DNA from: Phanerochaete sordida
Lineage: Eukaryota; Basidiomycota; Agaricomycetes; Polyporales; Phanerochaetaceae
Reading direction: 5' to 3'
Length of the DNA stretch: 64,000 nucleotides
NCBI GenBank assembly: GCA_019973155.2
Contig: BPQB01000007.1
Coordinates: 496,001-560,000, forward strand
Shown here: positions 11,194 through 22,714 of the stretch, piece after piece
Numbering within the stretch: position 1 is the first letter of the stretch
How the letters are laid out: each line of letters starts with the position of its first letter
Notes under the pieces: generated by a model
Told to the model about the DNA's origin: nothing
The model's input: the letters and a program-made list of their open reading frames with translations, nothing else
Databases searched by the model: none
Made by a program: the position numbers and the translations under genes

Positions 11194-12020
11194 TTACAGG
11201 TTGGACAGCTCGACCTCGCGTTTGTTGAGTTTGTCGATCTCCGCCTCCAGCGCGACATTGGCCATCTCGATCTGCAATACGCTTGAGATGAGTTCCGTCC
11301 ATCGGGTCTCGAGGGTGGTAAGTTGGGCGCCGACGCCAGTCTAGTAGGGAAGGAGGCGTAAGCGGCTGTGGCGAACAGCAATGCTCGGAGATAGGTGCGC
11401 GTACCTGGAAGTTCTTCCGCTCCCGGTTCACCTCGACCGTCAGCTGCTTCAGGTCCTCGACGGCCTTTTCCAAATTCTTTGCGGTCTGTTCCAGCAGGAA
11501 GTTATGTATCCGCCACGCGTTCGAGCCGTACTGCTGCAGCAGTGCAAGGTTCATGTGCCTATCGCAGCGTTAGCGGCATGGCTGGCGACATCAGCGGTGA
11601 TTGCTCGCACCTCAGCCGTTGGTGTTCCAGCTGTGCTTGGGCGTTCTTCAGAGCCGCCTCCCAGTCCTCCTCCGTCGCAGGCGAGTTCGTCGGTCCTGGC
11701 AGCTGGTAGCGGAACGTGTCTATCGGCGGTATGGGCTGGTGCGACTCTACGCGAGCCAGTTCCTGCTGCAGCAGGGGGCTATTCTGTGATCAGGAAGATG
11801 AGCATGACTCATATATGACGTGGGGAACATGCGCACGAACAGCAAAGAGCGTGGGTGGCGGCGGCACGCCAGGGTGCAAGCCTTGCGAGGCTTGCTGCTT
11901 CAGCTCCTTCTGGATGAGCTTCTCTGCGCGGTCCTTGAGGCCGGGATCCCGCTCGAGGTCATTGTCGTAGTACGGCAGCGAGTCGATGACGGCGGACACC
12001 TCGCCGTTTTCGCTAGCCAT
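11194..12020 (-). CDS. Pre-mRNA-splicing factor SPF27 (BCAS2/Cwf7 family)
   Basis: Component of the PRP19/NTC complex that activates the spliceosome. It starts at the ATG at 12018-12020 (MASENGEVSAVIDSLPYYD), and the VIDSLPYYDND block is the family hallmark. Four exons join through small GT-AG introns and continue with ARVESHQPIPPIDTFRYQLP, RHMNLALLQQYGSNAWRIHN, a long coiled coil (LEQTAKNLEKAVEDLKQL) and a Glu/Lys-rich end (IDKLNKREVELSNL). Length is about 230 residues, normal for the family. It is divergent from NDUFS3, with only 147 bp between the start codons. Confidence 0.9.
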
Positions 12021-12167
12021 GGTCGTGCGGTGTGGTGGTGCGTATTGAGTGAACGCAGAGTGGTTGCCGCCGCGGCGCCTGTTCGCGAGGCGTCGGAGTG
12101 CCAAACTCGTGTCTGCTCGCCCCGAGACGCTCTCGCTGCGTCCACCACCGACCGTCCCGCCTCGCCC
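12021..12167. promoter_or_regulatory. Bidirectional promoter, SPF27 / NDUFS3
   Basis: Only 147 bp separate the two divergent start codons, so both promoters and both 5' leaders must lie here. I see no TATA box. Co-expression is an inference. Confidence 0.6.
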
Positions 12168-13265
<1,098 letters not shown>

Positions 13266-13382
13266 ACATGTCCCAGTGCACCATAATATTATCTCTTTCC
13301 GGATCCGAGCTGAGGTGACTATGTAAGAGTACATCCATTCTTGCGCGCCGCACGGCAAGTCAGGCGCATTCGATTGCGTGCG

Positions 13383-14874
13383 TTAGGCCGTCGGTTCCGC
13401 GGCGATAGCGGGCTCAGCCTCCGCTGGGGTATCTTCCGTCTTCTTGTGGTCCCAGCCCATCCGCGACACGATGTACTCCTGTCCGATAACCTCGACACCA
13501 ACGCGAATGGCCTCTACGACCGAGTCCTCAACCCATTCGTATTCGTCCCAGAGGTCGAGCCATTTGCTAGGTATCGCCTGGGTGACGGTGGAGTGCATGA
13601 CTTGATGCAGGGGGTCGGACAGATAGAGTACGAACTGCAGCGCTGTCTGCGACGTGCCTTCGGCGTCTGAGCCTTCTTGTGACGGTAGGGATAGTGATGT
13701 CAAGAACGGCTGGATGCGGAGATACACGTATGAATACGTGGTAGGGTTCTGCGCGGGGTTGGTTGCCTGCGGGGGCTGCGCGTTGCGCTTGATCACCTCA
13801 TTAAGCTCGGCCTATGCAGATGGTCAGACGACTGCGAGCATGATGAAGAGCGATGATGGATATACCTGTGCCAGCTTGATAGCAGAATCAAGTCCGTCAA
13901 CTGCGTTTAGCTCACGCTGCTCTGACGCGTTTGACTTGGGCTTCGATTCGTCGCCGCGGTTAACCACCAGGTCGCCGCCTTCTACTTGTTCCATGATCTG
14001 GAGAAGATTGACAAGTTAGATTGCATTTGGATGGAATGCCGATCGGAACAGCATACCCTTGCGAGAGCTTTGTAGACGAGAGTCTCGACACCCTCATATC
14101 CGACCATGTCATGGCTGAGCCATACTTGGATGACTTCATGCTCGGAGATTGGAGGAGCAACGACGTTCAGGAGATCGGTAAGAGTTGACAGACCAACTCG
14201 TTTGAAGTCCTGACCTGTGTAGCATCCTATAAGTCCCACATTATGGTCGAGATGGTTGGACACGTACTCAGTTTATCGAGCTGCGCTGCCTTTGCGTACT
14301 CGAGCACACCTTCTCCCCATTTCCGCGCCTGCTCGTTCTTGGGCAGGTTCTTGACCTGCTCATCAACGACAGACTTGGCCTGTTGGAGAGCCGTGGAAGC
14401 GGTCGACCAGACGCTGCCCCACCCCCAGCTGGCAGACGAGCTCGGGGGCTGCTGAGACTGCTGCGCAGGCGGCGGAGTCGCCTGACGCGACTCTTGCTTG
14501 ACGGCGGAGGTGAGCGAGACACGCGAGCTTCCCGACTCGGTGCGGACAAGCGGCGTGGCCGACAGCGGCGTCGTGGAGCCCGAGGCGGTCGGGAGGAGCG
14601 GCGCAGGCGCGCCGACTCGCACGCGCTCGGTGCTCTTGCGGAGTGTCGGCGTGCCTGCGCGCGACGGGCGATCGATGTGGGAGAGGGTCGTGCGCGGCGG
14701 CTCTGAGCTCTTCTGCGTGATCTCGTCTATGAAGGCGTACACCTCCGCCTCGCCCCCGGCGGGAGGCTGTGCGCTTTGCGCGCCGGCGGCGGCGGGAGGC
14801 GGCGGGGCCATGTTATCGAGGTCGTCGAGGAACGCAAGGGCCTCCTCCTGCTTCGACTTTGGTTTGCCAGCCAT
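13383..14874 (-). CDS. MTC1: MTC1 homologue (maintenance of telomere capping 1)
   Basis: Fungal protein of the MTC1/DUF5427 family; in yeast MTC1 was found through genetic interaction with cdc13 and its biochemical role is unclear. It starts MAGKPKSKQEEALAFLDDLDNM, the typical N-terminus. An Ala/Pro/Ser-rich linker follows (about residues 25-150), then WGWGSVWSTASTALQQAKSVV and the conserved KNLPKNEQARKWGEGVLEYAK. Later exons give GLSTLTDLLNVVAPPISEHE, VWLSHDMVGYEGVETLVYK, TYSYVYLRIQPFLTSL and DLWDEYEWVEDSV. The end is Glu/Ala-rich. It is divergent from the chromodomain gene, with 235 bp between starts. Confidence 0.85.
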
Positions 14875-15109
14875 GTCTGCGGTCGTTCAGTGTTTAAATG
14901 TCGTCGTAGGCCTGCGAAGGTCGTCAGCGTGAGATGGCGGTAGGTGGACTCGTTAACCAGACGACGAAGGCGCCATCAAGGGCTTTCCCACGTGAGCGCC
15001 ACGCGAAAGCAATGTCCATCGCGTACAGAACCGTCGGACGCTCGTGCTTCCCGCCTCTCCCTGTCTCCCGCTGCCCGCGTCCTCGGCCAGATCTCGTCAG
15101 CCGGAAACT

Positions 15110-18100
15110 ATGGTAAAGAAGAAGAGACACACAGAGGAAGAAGAGCAGTACCATGTCGGTAAGCAGGTCTAGCGTTCTCGCCACTCCGATCCGTTTGCTG
15201 AACCAACTCTGCACAGAGGTTATCACGAAGGCTAGGGTGAACAGCGAGGGTAACTGGGTGAGTTTGTTTGTAATTCAAGCACATGAACATGTCTTGAACT
15301 CCGCTCGCAGGACTACTACGTCAAGGCGAGTAGACACATGGGTGGCGTATGCAGTCTTATAAACATGGTCGCGGTCACTTAGTGGGCTGGTTATGGGCCC
15401 GAGGCCGACAGGTGAATGAGTTAGGCCAGTCCACCGAAGTACATTGCTCACGAATGCCTCGTCCAGCTGGGAACCGACTGAAAATGTTGAGGGCTGCGAA
15501 CGACTGCTTAAAAGCTTCTGGAACCACATCGGCCTGGATAACGAAGACTACGAGGAAGGATATGTTGTCGAAGCCTCGCCAAAGTGGATTGGTAAGTATA
15601 CATTCGCCGCCATGCTGTCTCTACGGTATTTAACTTCATATGCCAGAGGATGAGAAAGCTTTCTTCCACGAGCACTTCGGTCGACCAGAAAGTGCGCATA
15701 AGAAGAAACGTCGAGACTCAAAGGCCCAGAAGCCTGTCATAGGGAAAGCGATCACCAAGAAGAATGTGAGTGTTCCGAGCTAAGCTCACTCCTACTCCTC
15801 TCAGCCTCTAACTCCGCAGGCAAAGGGCAAGATTACTCTCAAGAAACCGCAGATCCAGGATTCAGATTCAGATTACGAAGAGTCGGTCTGTTGTACCCCT
15901 ATTCACTATGACAACCCATATTGATTTTGCACAGAGCTCTGAAGACGACGTACCCGTCTCTATAAAGTCAAAAGGCGCAAAGCGGATTCGTCGTTCAGAT
16001 TCTCCAGTGAGTTCGGCCAGCATTCACGCACATTTAATCCGCCCTCAATTTCTGTAGTCAGATTCTGAGGACTCTGATGTGCCTCTGCGTAAGGCCCCTC
16101 GAAAGTCCAGCTCCGGTACAGCCAAGCCAGTAAGTATCTGTCCTGGGGTCCAGGGACGCAGGCTGATCGTGCGTAGTCTAAGCAGGGTAGTGTATCCTTA
16201 GCAAAATCTGTGAGTCGGTCGTGATGCGGCTGCTGATAGTTACAGTGTTGATCAACATTTAGGTCAAAGGCAAGGAAGTCGCGAGGCCCAGGCCCAGGCC
16301 AAGCACGCCAGAACATGACCCACTGTTCTCAGAGCCGTCGTCGCCGGAAGTCCAATCTAACAAGAAGAAACTATCGGAGCCTACAGCAGGTAATTCCACG
16401 AGCCAAGCTGCTGCAAGTGCCGCCGGAGCACAGAGGAATACTGTCGCTGTGCAGCCTCCGCCACAGAGGCAGCCGGCGCCGAGCCACAAGAATCAACAGC
16501 CCAAGGTGAAAATGATGGAGCTCCCGCTGACAAGCGACGCTGCGAACTTTACGGAGACCAAGAGGCGAATTGCAGCACGGACTGGCGCGGTACCGAAGCC
16601 AGCCCCGCCACCAGCGCCGGCACCAGACATGGCGAAGAAAGATTCTCTGAAGGGCCTCAGCTTCAAGAAGAACAAGTCTACGACAGATGCCGCCAAGCCG
16701 TCATTGTCCGTCATACCGCAGGCTGGGCCCTCGCAGGATCCGAGGAGACCAGCCGCCGGCGGATCGTGGATCCAAGACACCCGGATTGTTGACTCACCGG
16801 TGTCTGAGCATAATGCTTCGTGGGGTGCTGCCGGGACGTGGAGTCGTGCACAGTCGCCTGGTACTGCAAGTACCTTGGGAAACACTGCCGGTGCTGGATC
16901 TGGCGACTGGGATGCACCGCGACAGGCATCTCCTGCGACTGCCTTCGCGCCTGCAGGACCTACGCCCCATGTAGACCGACCGCCTGATCCGTGAGTGGCG
17001 CGCTGCAGGATTGTTGACATCCATCTTGACACAAGATTCAGTCGGAAGGTAGCTATGGCGCGGCGGCAGTCGACACCGCAGGAACCGCGCAGGACAGAAG
17101 TAGATGATTTTCTGGCAAGTGTCATGCCCGCACAGTAAGTCACCGTCCTCTGGCTTTGCCGATAAATCGTTGACCATATCGGTCTGCCCTCCCAGGTTGG
17201 CTGCGCCAATGCAGTGAGTCACAGATGATCGTTGCTTACGTTCGCTGTCAATCTTACAATTGCTACAGTGAACCGACCGGTGATGCAATGGATGTCGATG
17301 TCCCGGCTATCCCAAAATCGATTATCAAGAAGCCATTGCTGCCTCAGTAAGTCTACTCGACATCTCATTTTGTCCGCCTGACTGAGCCTCGTCGGTCTTA
17401 GAACTCGCATACCAAAGAAGTGGCAATGGGAAGGCGAGCTACGCATGCGGACAGGCCCCGACGAGCCCGAGCCACCAACTAAATTGTGTGGCATCACTCT
17501 TTCGGAGCCGAGCGAACCTCGACCTAACGGCCTGCGACTAAACCTGTGTTACACGGCCCAGACGTCAACGATCCGTCTCGAGAAGCTTCATTACGCCAAC
17601 GACGTGTACATGCTGCTGCGCGCTTGCGCGCCCATACAACAATACTGCAAGGTGACGCCGCAGGCTGCTGACGACGAGCGCACGTTCAAAACGTTCTCCA
17701 CGTTCTTGGGTCAACGTCGTCAGGTAAGCATCGTGCCTCAATGCATGGAACTTGTACTGACGGTACTCAAGTTTACGTATGCTCGCGCACACATGGACGA
17801 TAACCAAGTCGGCGTGCTGCTCTTCGTCCCTGCCGTTGCGTTCGATCTTTGCAAGGTACTCAAGATACCTTTGGAGTTCCGCGACCAGAGCATCATCGCC
17901 GTCCTCATCCCATGGAGACTCACCCCTGGTCAGTACCACAGCTATGATTGGCAAGCTTCATACGACAGGCTTGGCGCCGACGATGGGCACATCGCTCCTG
18001 AGCTCGCCGACAAGCTCCTTGACTTTGGCAAGAAGATCACCAGCGACCTTCGGCTCGCGCAGGGGCTACGCCTGCATCACTTCACCGCAGCAGACCGCGA

Positions 18101-19173
18101 CTTCTTCACGCGCTCACTGCCACGCAAGTACCGCGTCTGGCATGCACCATTAGACGGCACCACGGGTCGACCCGGCTTCGAGACGCAGCTGTTGCACGCT
18201 GTGTTGAAGCACTGGGAGGCAGTTAACGCCACGGTTCAGAAAGACCTGCGCGCCATTTTTGTGCACGTCGGCGCGCTACACACACTGCACAACCTCGACG
18301 CACTCGCGGGGTGGAGATGCAAGCGGCCTGATCTGAGGTTCTATACATATGGGACTCATCCCACAATCCCTCCACATCGTTGGGGTGTACGGGAGATATA
18401 TCCTGTTGGTGAGTCACCCAGCCCCACACGGCCTCGACCATTTGGACTAACGCGTGCTGTAGGCGGCGTGGTGACTTTCTCGGCGAAAGCCATAATCGAG
18501 GATCCCTTCAAGGTCTGCGATCTCATTGAACAGCTGCACCAACATCCGCTATGGGTGTGTTACATACACCCCTTCGTCTTGGCCGCCGTAGCAAAGACTA
18601 GCTATCCTGGTAGTGACCCAGGCTCCCTTGTAAGGCAGTGAGTGACCGTCACATCATCTTCTTTTCTTGTCGACTCACAGTCCATCAGGGACAACTTCTT
18701 CTACAGGCCATTGTTAGACCTTATCGACGATGGGCGGATCGCTCTCCTGGAAGCGCCACCCAAGTCGCGTCAACCGAAGACGGCTCCGAACGACACCTCG
18801 CGCATGGTAGAGCCCGCCATCCAGTGGACCGAGTGGTGCATCGGCCTCTGTGAGCTGGACGCCGCAGGCATCGTGGAGGAATGCATGCGATACCTCGAGG
18901 GGAAACATGCTGAGCTGCCCCAGAAGGATCTGCTTCCTGTCGCGGATCGACTGCTCATCGAGGATCTGTTGCAAATGCAACTTGAACCTGCCATGATGGA
19001 CGAATATCGTCGCTATGTCATGGTGACTGAGACGCGCAACGGTCAGCCCAAGGAACAAGGGGTAAGCTTTCCCTTGGTTGATATGGCTGTATTGCTCACT
19101 CTCGTGCAAGGTGGAGTTTTTCCCTATCTCCCAAGACTTCGAATTCAGGGACAATTATTTTAGCAACCCGTGA
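15110..19173 (+). CDS. Large chromodomain protein (possible Chp1-like heterochromatin factor)
   Basis: Multi-exon gene of roughly 1,000 codons starting at the ATG at 15110 (MVKKKRHTEEEEQYHV). The chromodomain occupies about residues 12-70: YHVEVITKARV, DYYVKWAGYGP, ADSWEPTENVEGCERLL. The aromatic cage residues Tyr, Trp and Tyr are present, so methyl-lysine histone binding is expected. A basic and Ser/Pro-rich disordered linker follows (about 80-420), with acidic serine clusters such as DSDSDYEES. The C-terminal half (about 17400-19173) is globular and includes LRAIFVHVGALHTLHNLDAL and DPFKVCDLIEQLHQHPLWVCYIH. I cannot place it firmly in a family. The arrangement resembles S. pombe Chp1, which is a guess. 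The intron inside the chromodomain (15326-15382) uses a GC donor. The exact number of introns is uncertain. Confidence 0.8.
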
Positions 19174-19444
19174 TCAGTATCTCTTGCGCCTGTATCATTT
19201 TTGTATAGCACTGTAGCACTATGGAATACCCGTTTCTTGTTTCTTGTACGCGTGAAATCGCAACCCGTGTTCGCATGTGATTTATGCGCCCAGCGCGCTC
19301 GCCCCGCGCCCGCGGCACTGGTTCGGTCTCTCCGAAGTCACTCGACCTCTCTTCGACCTACTCCCATCTCGTCCCGCTGCTGCAATCTGCCACCACCTCG
19401 CGTATCTGCTTGCAGGTCTCTCAGTCACATCCATCGTTCGTGCT

Positions 19445-20208
19445 ATGGTGCAGCAGATGATACAAGCCGTCCTGGCTCTCATCCAGAAGATTATAGCCGA
19501 TCCGGCCTATCATGACTACCTGGCCATCCTGAAGGGCGCGCGGAATGGGCTCGTCTACGGGGCGAAAGTGCGGTTCCCGCACGCGCTCGTGATGAGCTTG
19601 CTCTTCAGCAGAGCTGAGTGAGTCGTGACTGTAACGTGTGCTTGGAGTGCGACTGACACCCGTGTGCGCCTGTAGCTGGCGGACCAAGGCTCAACACATC
19701 GCCACGGCTACCGCGACACATGCGATAAACCTCGCGAAATTCGTCTCGATTTACAAGACGATGCTGCTGGTCCAGAAGAAGTCGCGCAAGGATAAGAGGC
19801 AGGACTCGCTCGATTCGTTCATTGCGGGTCTCGTAGGCGGTTATGTTGTCTTTGGGGACCGTACCGCCATTAACGAGCAGGTACGTCATCATTCGCGAGA
19901 CGCGTCTTCACGACTCTCATATATAAACTACTTAGATCGTGTTATACGTCTGCTCACGCGTAGTTGCGTCCTTCATCCCGAGAGATGTCGCTGAGTTGCC
20001 ATCTTCTACTCCCGGCAAAGTCACGCCCCTGCGCCCCAACCCAAGACACTTCTCGCTATTTGCCGCGCTCTGCTGGGGCGCCGTCATGTTCCTGTTCCAA
20101 GACCGCGAGGAAACGTTACAATCAGGCATGCACAAGTCCATGGTCTACCTCTACCGCGACTCGGAACGGTGGAATAGTCTTCGGACGCTGTTCTGGCACA
20201 ACAAGTAG
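19445..20208 (+). CDS. Peroxisomal membrane protein 4 (PMP24, Tim17-like)
   Basis: Three exons (19445-19617, 19676-19880, 19936-20208) give 216 residues. The motif ILKGARNGLVYGAKVRFPHALVM is the family signature. After it come HAINLAKFVSIYKTM, a Gly-rich span (DSFIAGLVGGYVVFGDR), IVLYVCSRVVASF and FSLFAALCWGAVMFLF, i.e. several short membrane spans like those of Tim17-family proteins. The function of the family in peroxisomes is not well defined. The 3' end may overlap the convergent BTB gene. Confidence 0.88.
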
Positions 20209-21302
20209 ACACGAGAGGAGCTTCTTCTCTAGATCGGCTGGGTTACGCTGGTGGGTAGCTTGTCGATGCGCCTGGGCACTTTGGAGCATTTGTACTAGAT
20301 TGGAATGGATTAGCCTTCTGGCTCCAATACGCGCGGGAGTGTGCAGACTAACACCGAGCATCGCAGTCGCAGCAACCCACGCCTTGAAGCACGTCTCACA
20401 ACCAGCCAGCTGGTTGACGTCGAGCGTCATTTCCGCGGCTACGTCCGTCGCTGCAAAGATGTCTCAGGAACGTGCAGAATAGACTTAGGTGCGCTTTGAA
20501 TGTCTTACCGGCCGCAACTCGGGGAATAACCAGACCTTTCCTTGCCTCCCAGTGCCTTTTTGTTCGCGCCGTGTGCTTGCTGCACTCACCGTACCGTTGG
20601 GGGAAGATCGGCTCGTCAATCAGAATCTCTCGGAGTCTTTTGATACGATGTTCGTGGAGGAGCACGAGCCGGTGGTACGCTTCCGCGGTCGGGATGGACT
20701 TGATCTCGTCCGTCGTGTACGACGTCAGGGGCGGATGTAGCAGAAATTTGCTCGCCTTTGCCGCGATTGCCGCGTGGCCCATGCCCACGGCCATGCCGTA
20801 CACCCTGAGCGGGTGCGTCGACGCGTACGCGGCGAGGTGCGAGAAGCACGCCTGCATGACAGCGGGCGCGCACGCGTACTTGTCCGCGAGCACGAAGAGC
20901 GTAGGAAGCAGCGGGAACGGGATCGCGTGCGCAGGGACGCGCTGCTGGATGTGCACGTAGTCGTGCGCCTCGACATGGACGGGCTTGTCCGCATCAGGCG
21001 GTACGTAAGGCTCGGGCGTGTTGTGCAGCAGTTGGAACAGCAGGCTTAGCGACGGCGCTGATTCCTGCAGCTCGAGGACGCGCTCGCCAGTGCTAGCGTC
21101 GCAGCAATGGAACATGTCCCCTGCAGTTCTAGGGTGAGCTCGCGAGGCTCCCCAACAGATTGATTGTGAGGCGTGACATACGAAAGACCTCGCTACCCTG
21201 GGCAAGGCACTCCCTCCTGACGAGGAACTCATCGCCGTCGGGGACCGAGCGCACCGTGAAATCGGGGCGCTCGCAGTGGAATCCAAGTGATGAAGCGGTC
21301 AT
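20122..21302 (-). CDS. BTB/POZ domain protein, Agaricomycete type
   Basis: Starts at ATG 21300-21302 (MTASSLGFHCERPDFTVRS). The BTB core reads PDGDEFLVRRECLAQGSEVFRDMFHCC across a GT-AG intron, followed by LPTLFVLADKYACAPAVMQAC and HRLVLLHEHRIKRLREIL. This is the pattern of the large family of BTB proteins in mushrooms whose partners are unknown; BTB domains usually dimerise or recruit Cullin-3. The C-terminus is less certain. A GT-AG intron after about ARK keeps the frame and leads to AAEMTLDVNQLAGCETCFKAW, with a stop at 20122. That would overlap the 3' end of PMP24 by 87 bp. Without that splice the protein stops near 20396-20450. Confidence 0.75.
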
Positions 21303-21849
21303 ATGGCTTGCCGTGGGCGCGAGGAGAGGATAACGGTACGGCGAGCGTGCCTATCACTGCAACTCCGGCCCAGGTCGCTATAAAGCGTTCTCGAAGATCG
21401 TCCCGTAGCAAGGCACACGTACTGCACACGTGTCCGTCGAATATAAACTGTGATGTTGAATCTTGATGCAGGAGCGAGATGCCAGCTGTGACCGTAGCGC
21501 GTTGTGCGCAGCGAGCGCAGAGGTCGCGACCGCAGCGCGGGCAGCGGATTCCGCAGCAAACGGGACCTTGTGCTGAGAGTACGTATACGTCAGCTACATG
21601 CATGTACGTGAATGATAGCAGTATCCGTGCATGTGAGAAGTGTGTGTGAATATATGTACATGATGAACGCAAACATGTCGCAGGAGCTTCAGAAGTCGTG
21701 AAGTAGTGCAAGTGATCCTCCCAATCAGCACAACCAGGAATGCCCAAAGTGAAGTATAACAGAAAGAAAAGGATGCAGTGGGGTATCATGGAAAACGAGG
21801 TAAGTGGGAGGAACAACCTGATGAATCTATATAGTCCAGAGCGGCCACT

Positions 21850-22714
21850 TCACATGATGATGCACTTCTTCCCCTTGGGTTTCTCCCTGGTCGTCTCGAC
21901 TGGTCTCGACGGCCCTGGCGTGACTTGCTCGGTCTGCCTCGTTTGACGGAGCAGACGAACAAGGGTGGTGAATAACCGATCCACGTTGTGCGAGGTTTTG
22001 GCGGAGGTCTCCAAGAATTCGCAACCGAACGTACGCGCCATTTGTGCACCCTCCTCGCGCGAGACCTCTCGCTCGTATGTTTTGTCGCATTTGTTGCCGA
22101 CAAGCATGAAGACAGGCTTGGACTTCTTGACCTTCAGCATTGCCTGTCGGAAGACCTCTAGGCGATCGAAGGTTGCTCGTGACGCGATAGAGTACACGAG
22201 AATGAAACCTTGTCCCTCCCTGTTGCGAATAGGTCAGTTATAGGAAAGAGGGGGTTGAACAAGCGCCGCACCGGACCCACTGGTCTCGAAGAGTTGCGTA
22301 CTCCTCTGAAACGTGCCGTCAGTGTTCTGATCTACGAAATAAGGAGAAAAGAGCTTACCCTGTCCAGCGGTATCGATAACCTCGACGTAACACATCCGGT
22401 TGTCCACGACCAGTTGTTTCCTATAGGCGTCTTCGATCGTTGGGTCGTATGTCTAGACGGTGCGTTTAGTCTCCGTCGTAACGGCGGGAAGCGACGTGCG
22501 CGAGCGTACCTCTACAATTCAAGAGTGTGGGGTGAGCAGTGAGCACATTGAACGAGAGAAGCGGATCTTACCAACAAAGCAATTCAACGTAAACTAGTGG
22601 GACACATCAGCGAACAGACAGGGTTGCGCTGTTCGGGGCGGCACTCACCTGGACCGCCAACGCCGTCTTTCCGACGCCACCATCTCCGAGCACGGCGACT
22701 CGCCAGCTATCCAT
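21850..22714 (-). CDS. Ras-family small GTPase, prenylated
   Basis: Starts [20 protein letters not shown], so the P-loop is GDGGVGKT. Other nucleotide motifs are [12 protein letters not shown] (switch I, with Thr), [15 protein letters not shown] (switch II, catalytic Gln present), NKCD and ETSAK. The tail is basic (KPKGKK) and ends CIIM, a CaaX box for prenylation and membrane anchoring. The protein belongs to the Ras subfamily proper; I cannot tell Ras1, Ras2 or Rsr1 apart. It has about seven exons. Restoring Val-Glu in switch I (CFVETYDP) requires a two-nucleotide exon at 22510-22511 between introns of 60 and 57 nt; otherwise these residues are lost. Confidence 0.92.
22510..22511 (-). other. 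Two-nucleotide microexon (AG) in the Ras-type gene
   Basis: The upstream exon (22572-22593) ends with TTT GTT G, and the downstream exon starts at 22452 with ACATACGAC. Between them lie two separate GT-AG introns, 22512-22571 and 22453-22509, both of normal length for this window, flanking only AG. Joining G, AG and ACA gives Glu-Thr, exactly the residues expected before YDPTIED. Every single-intron alternative I tried either shifts the frame or drops two switch I residues. Confidence 0.65.
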
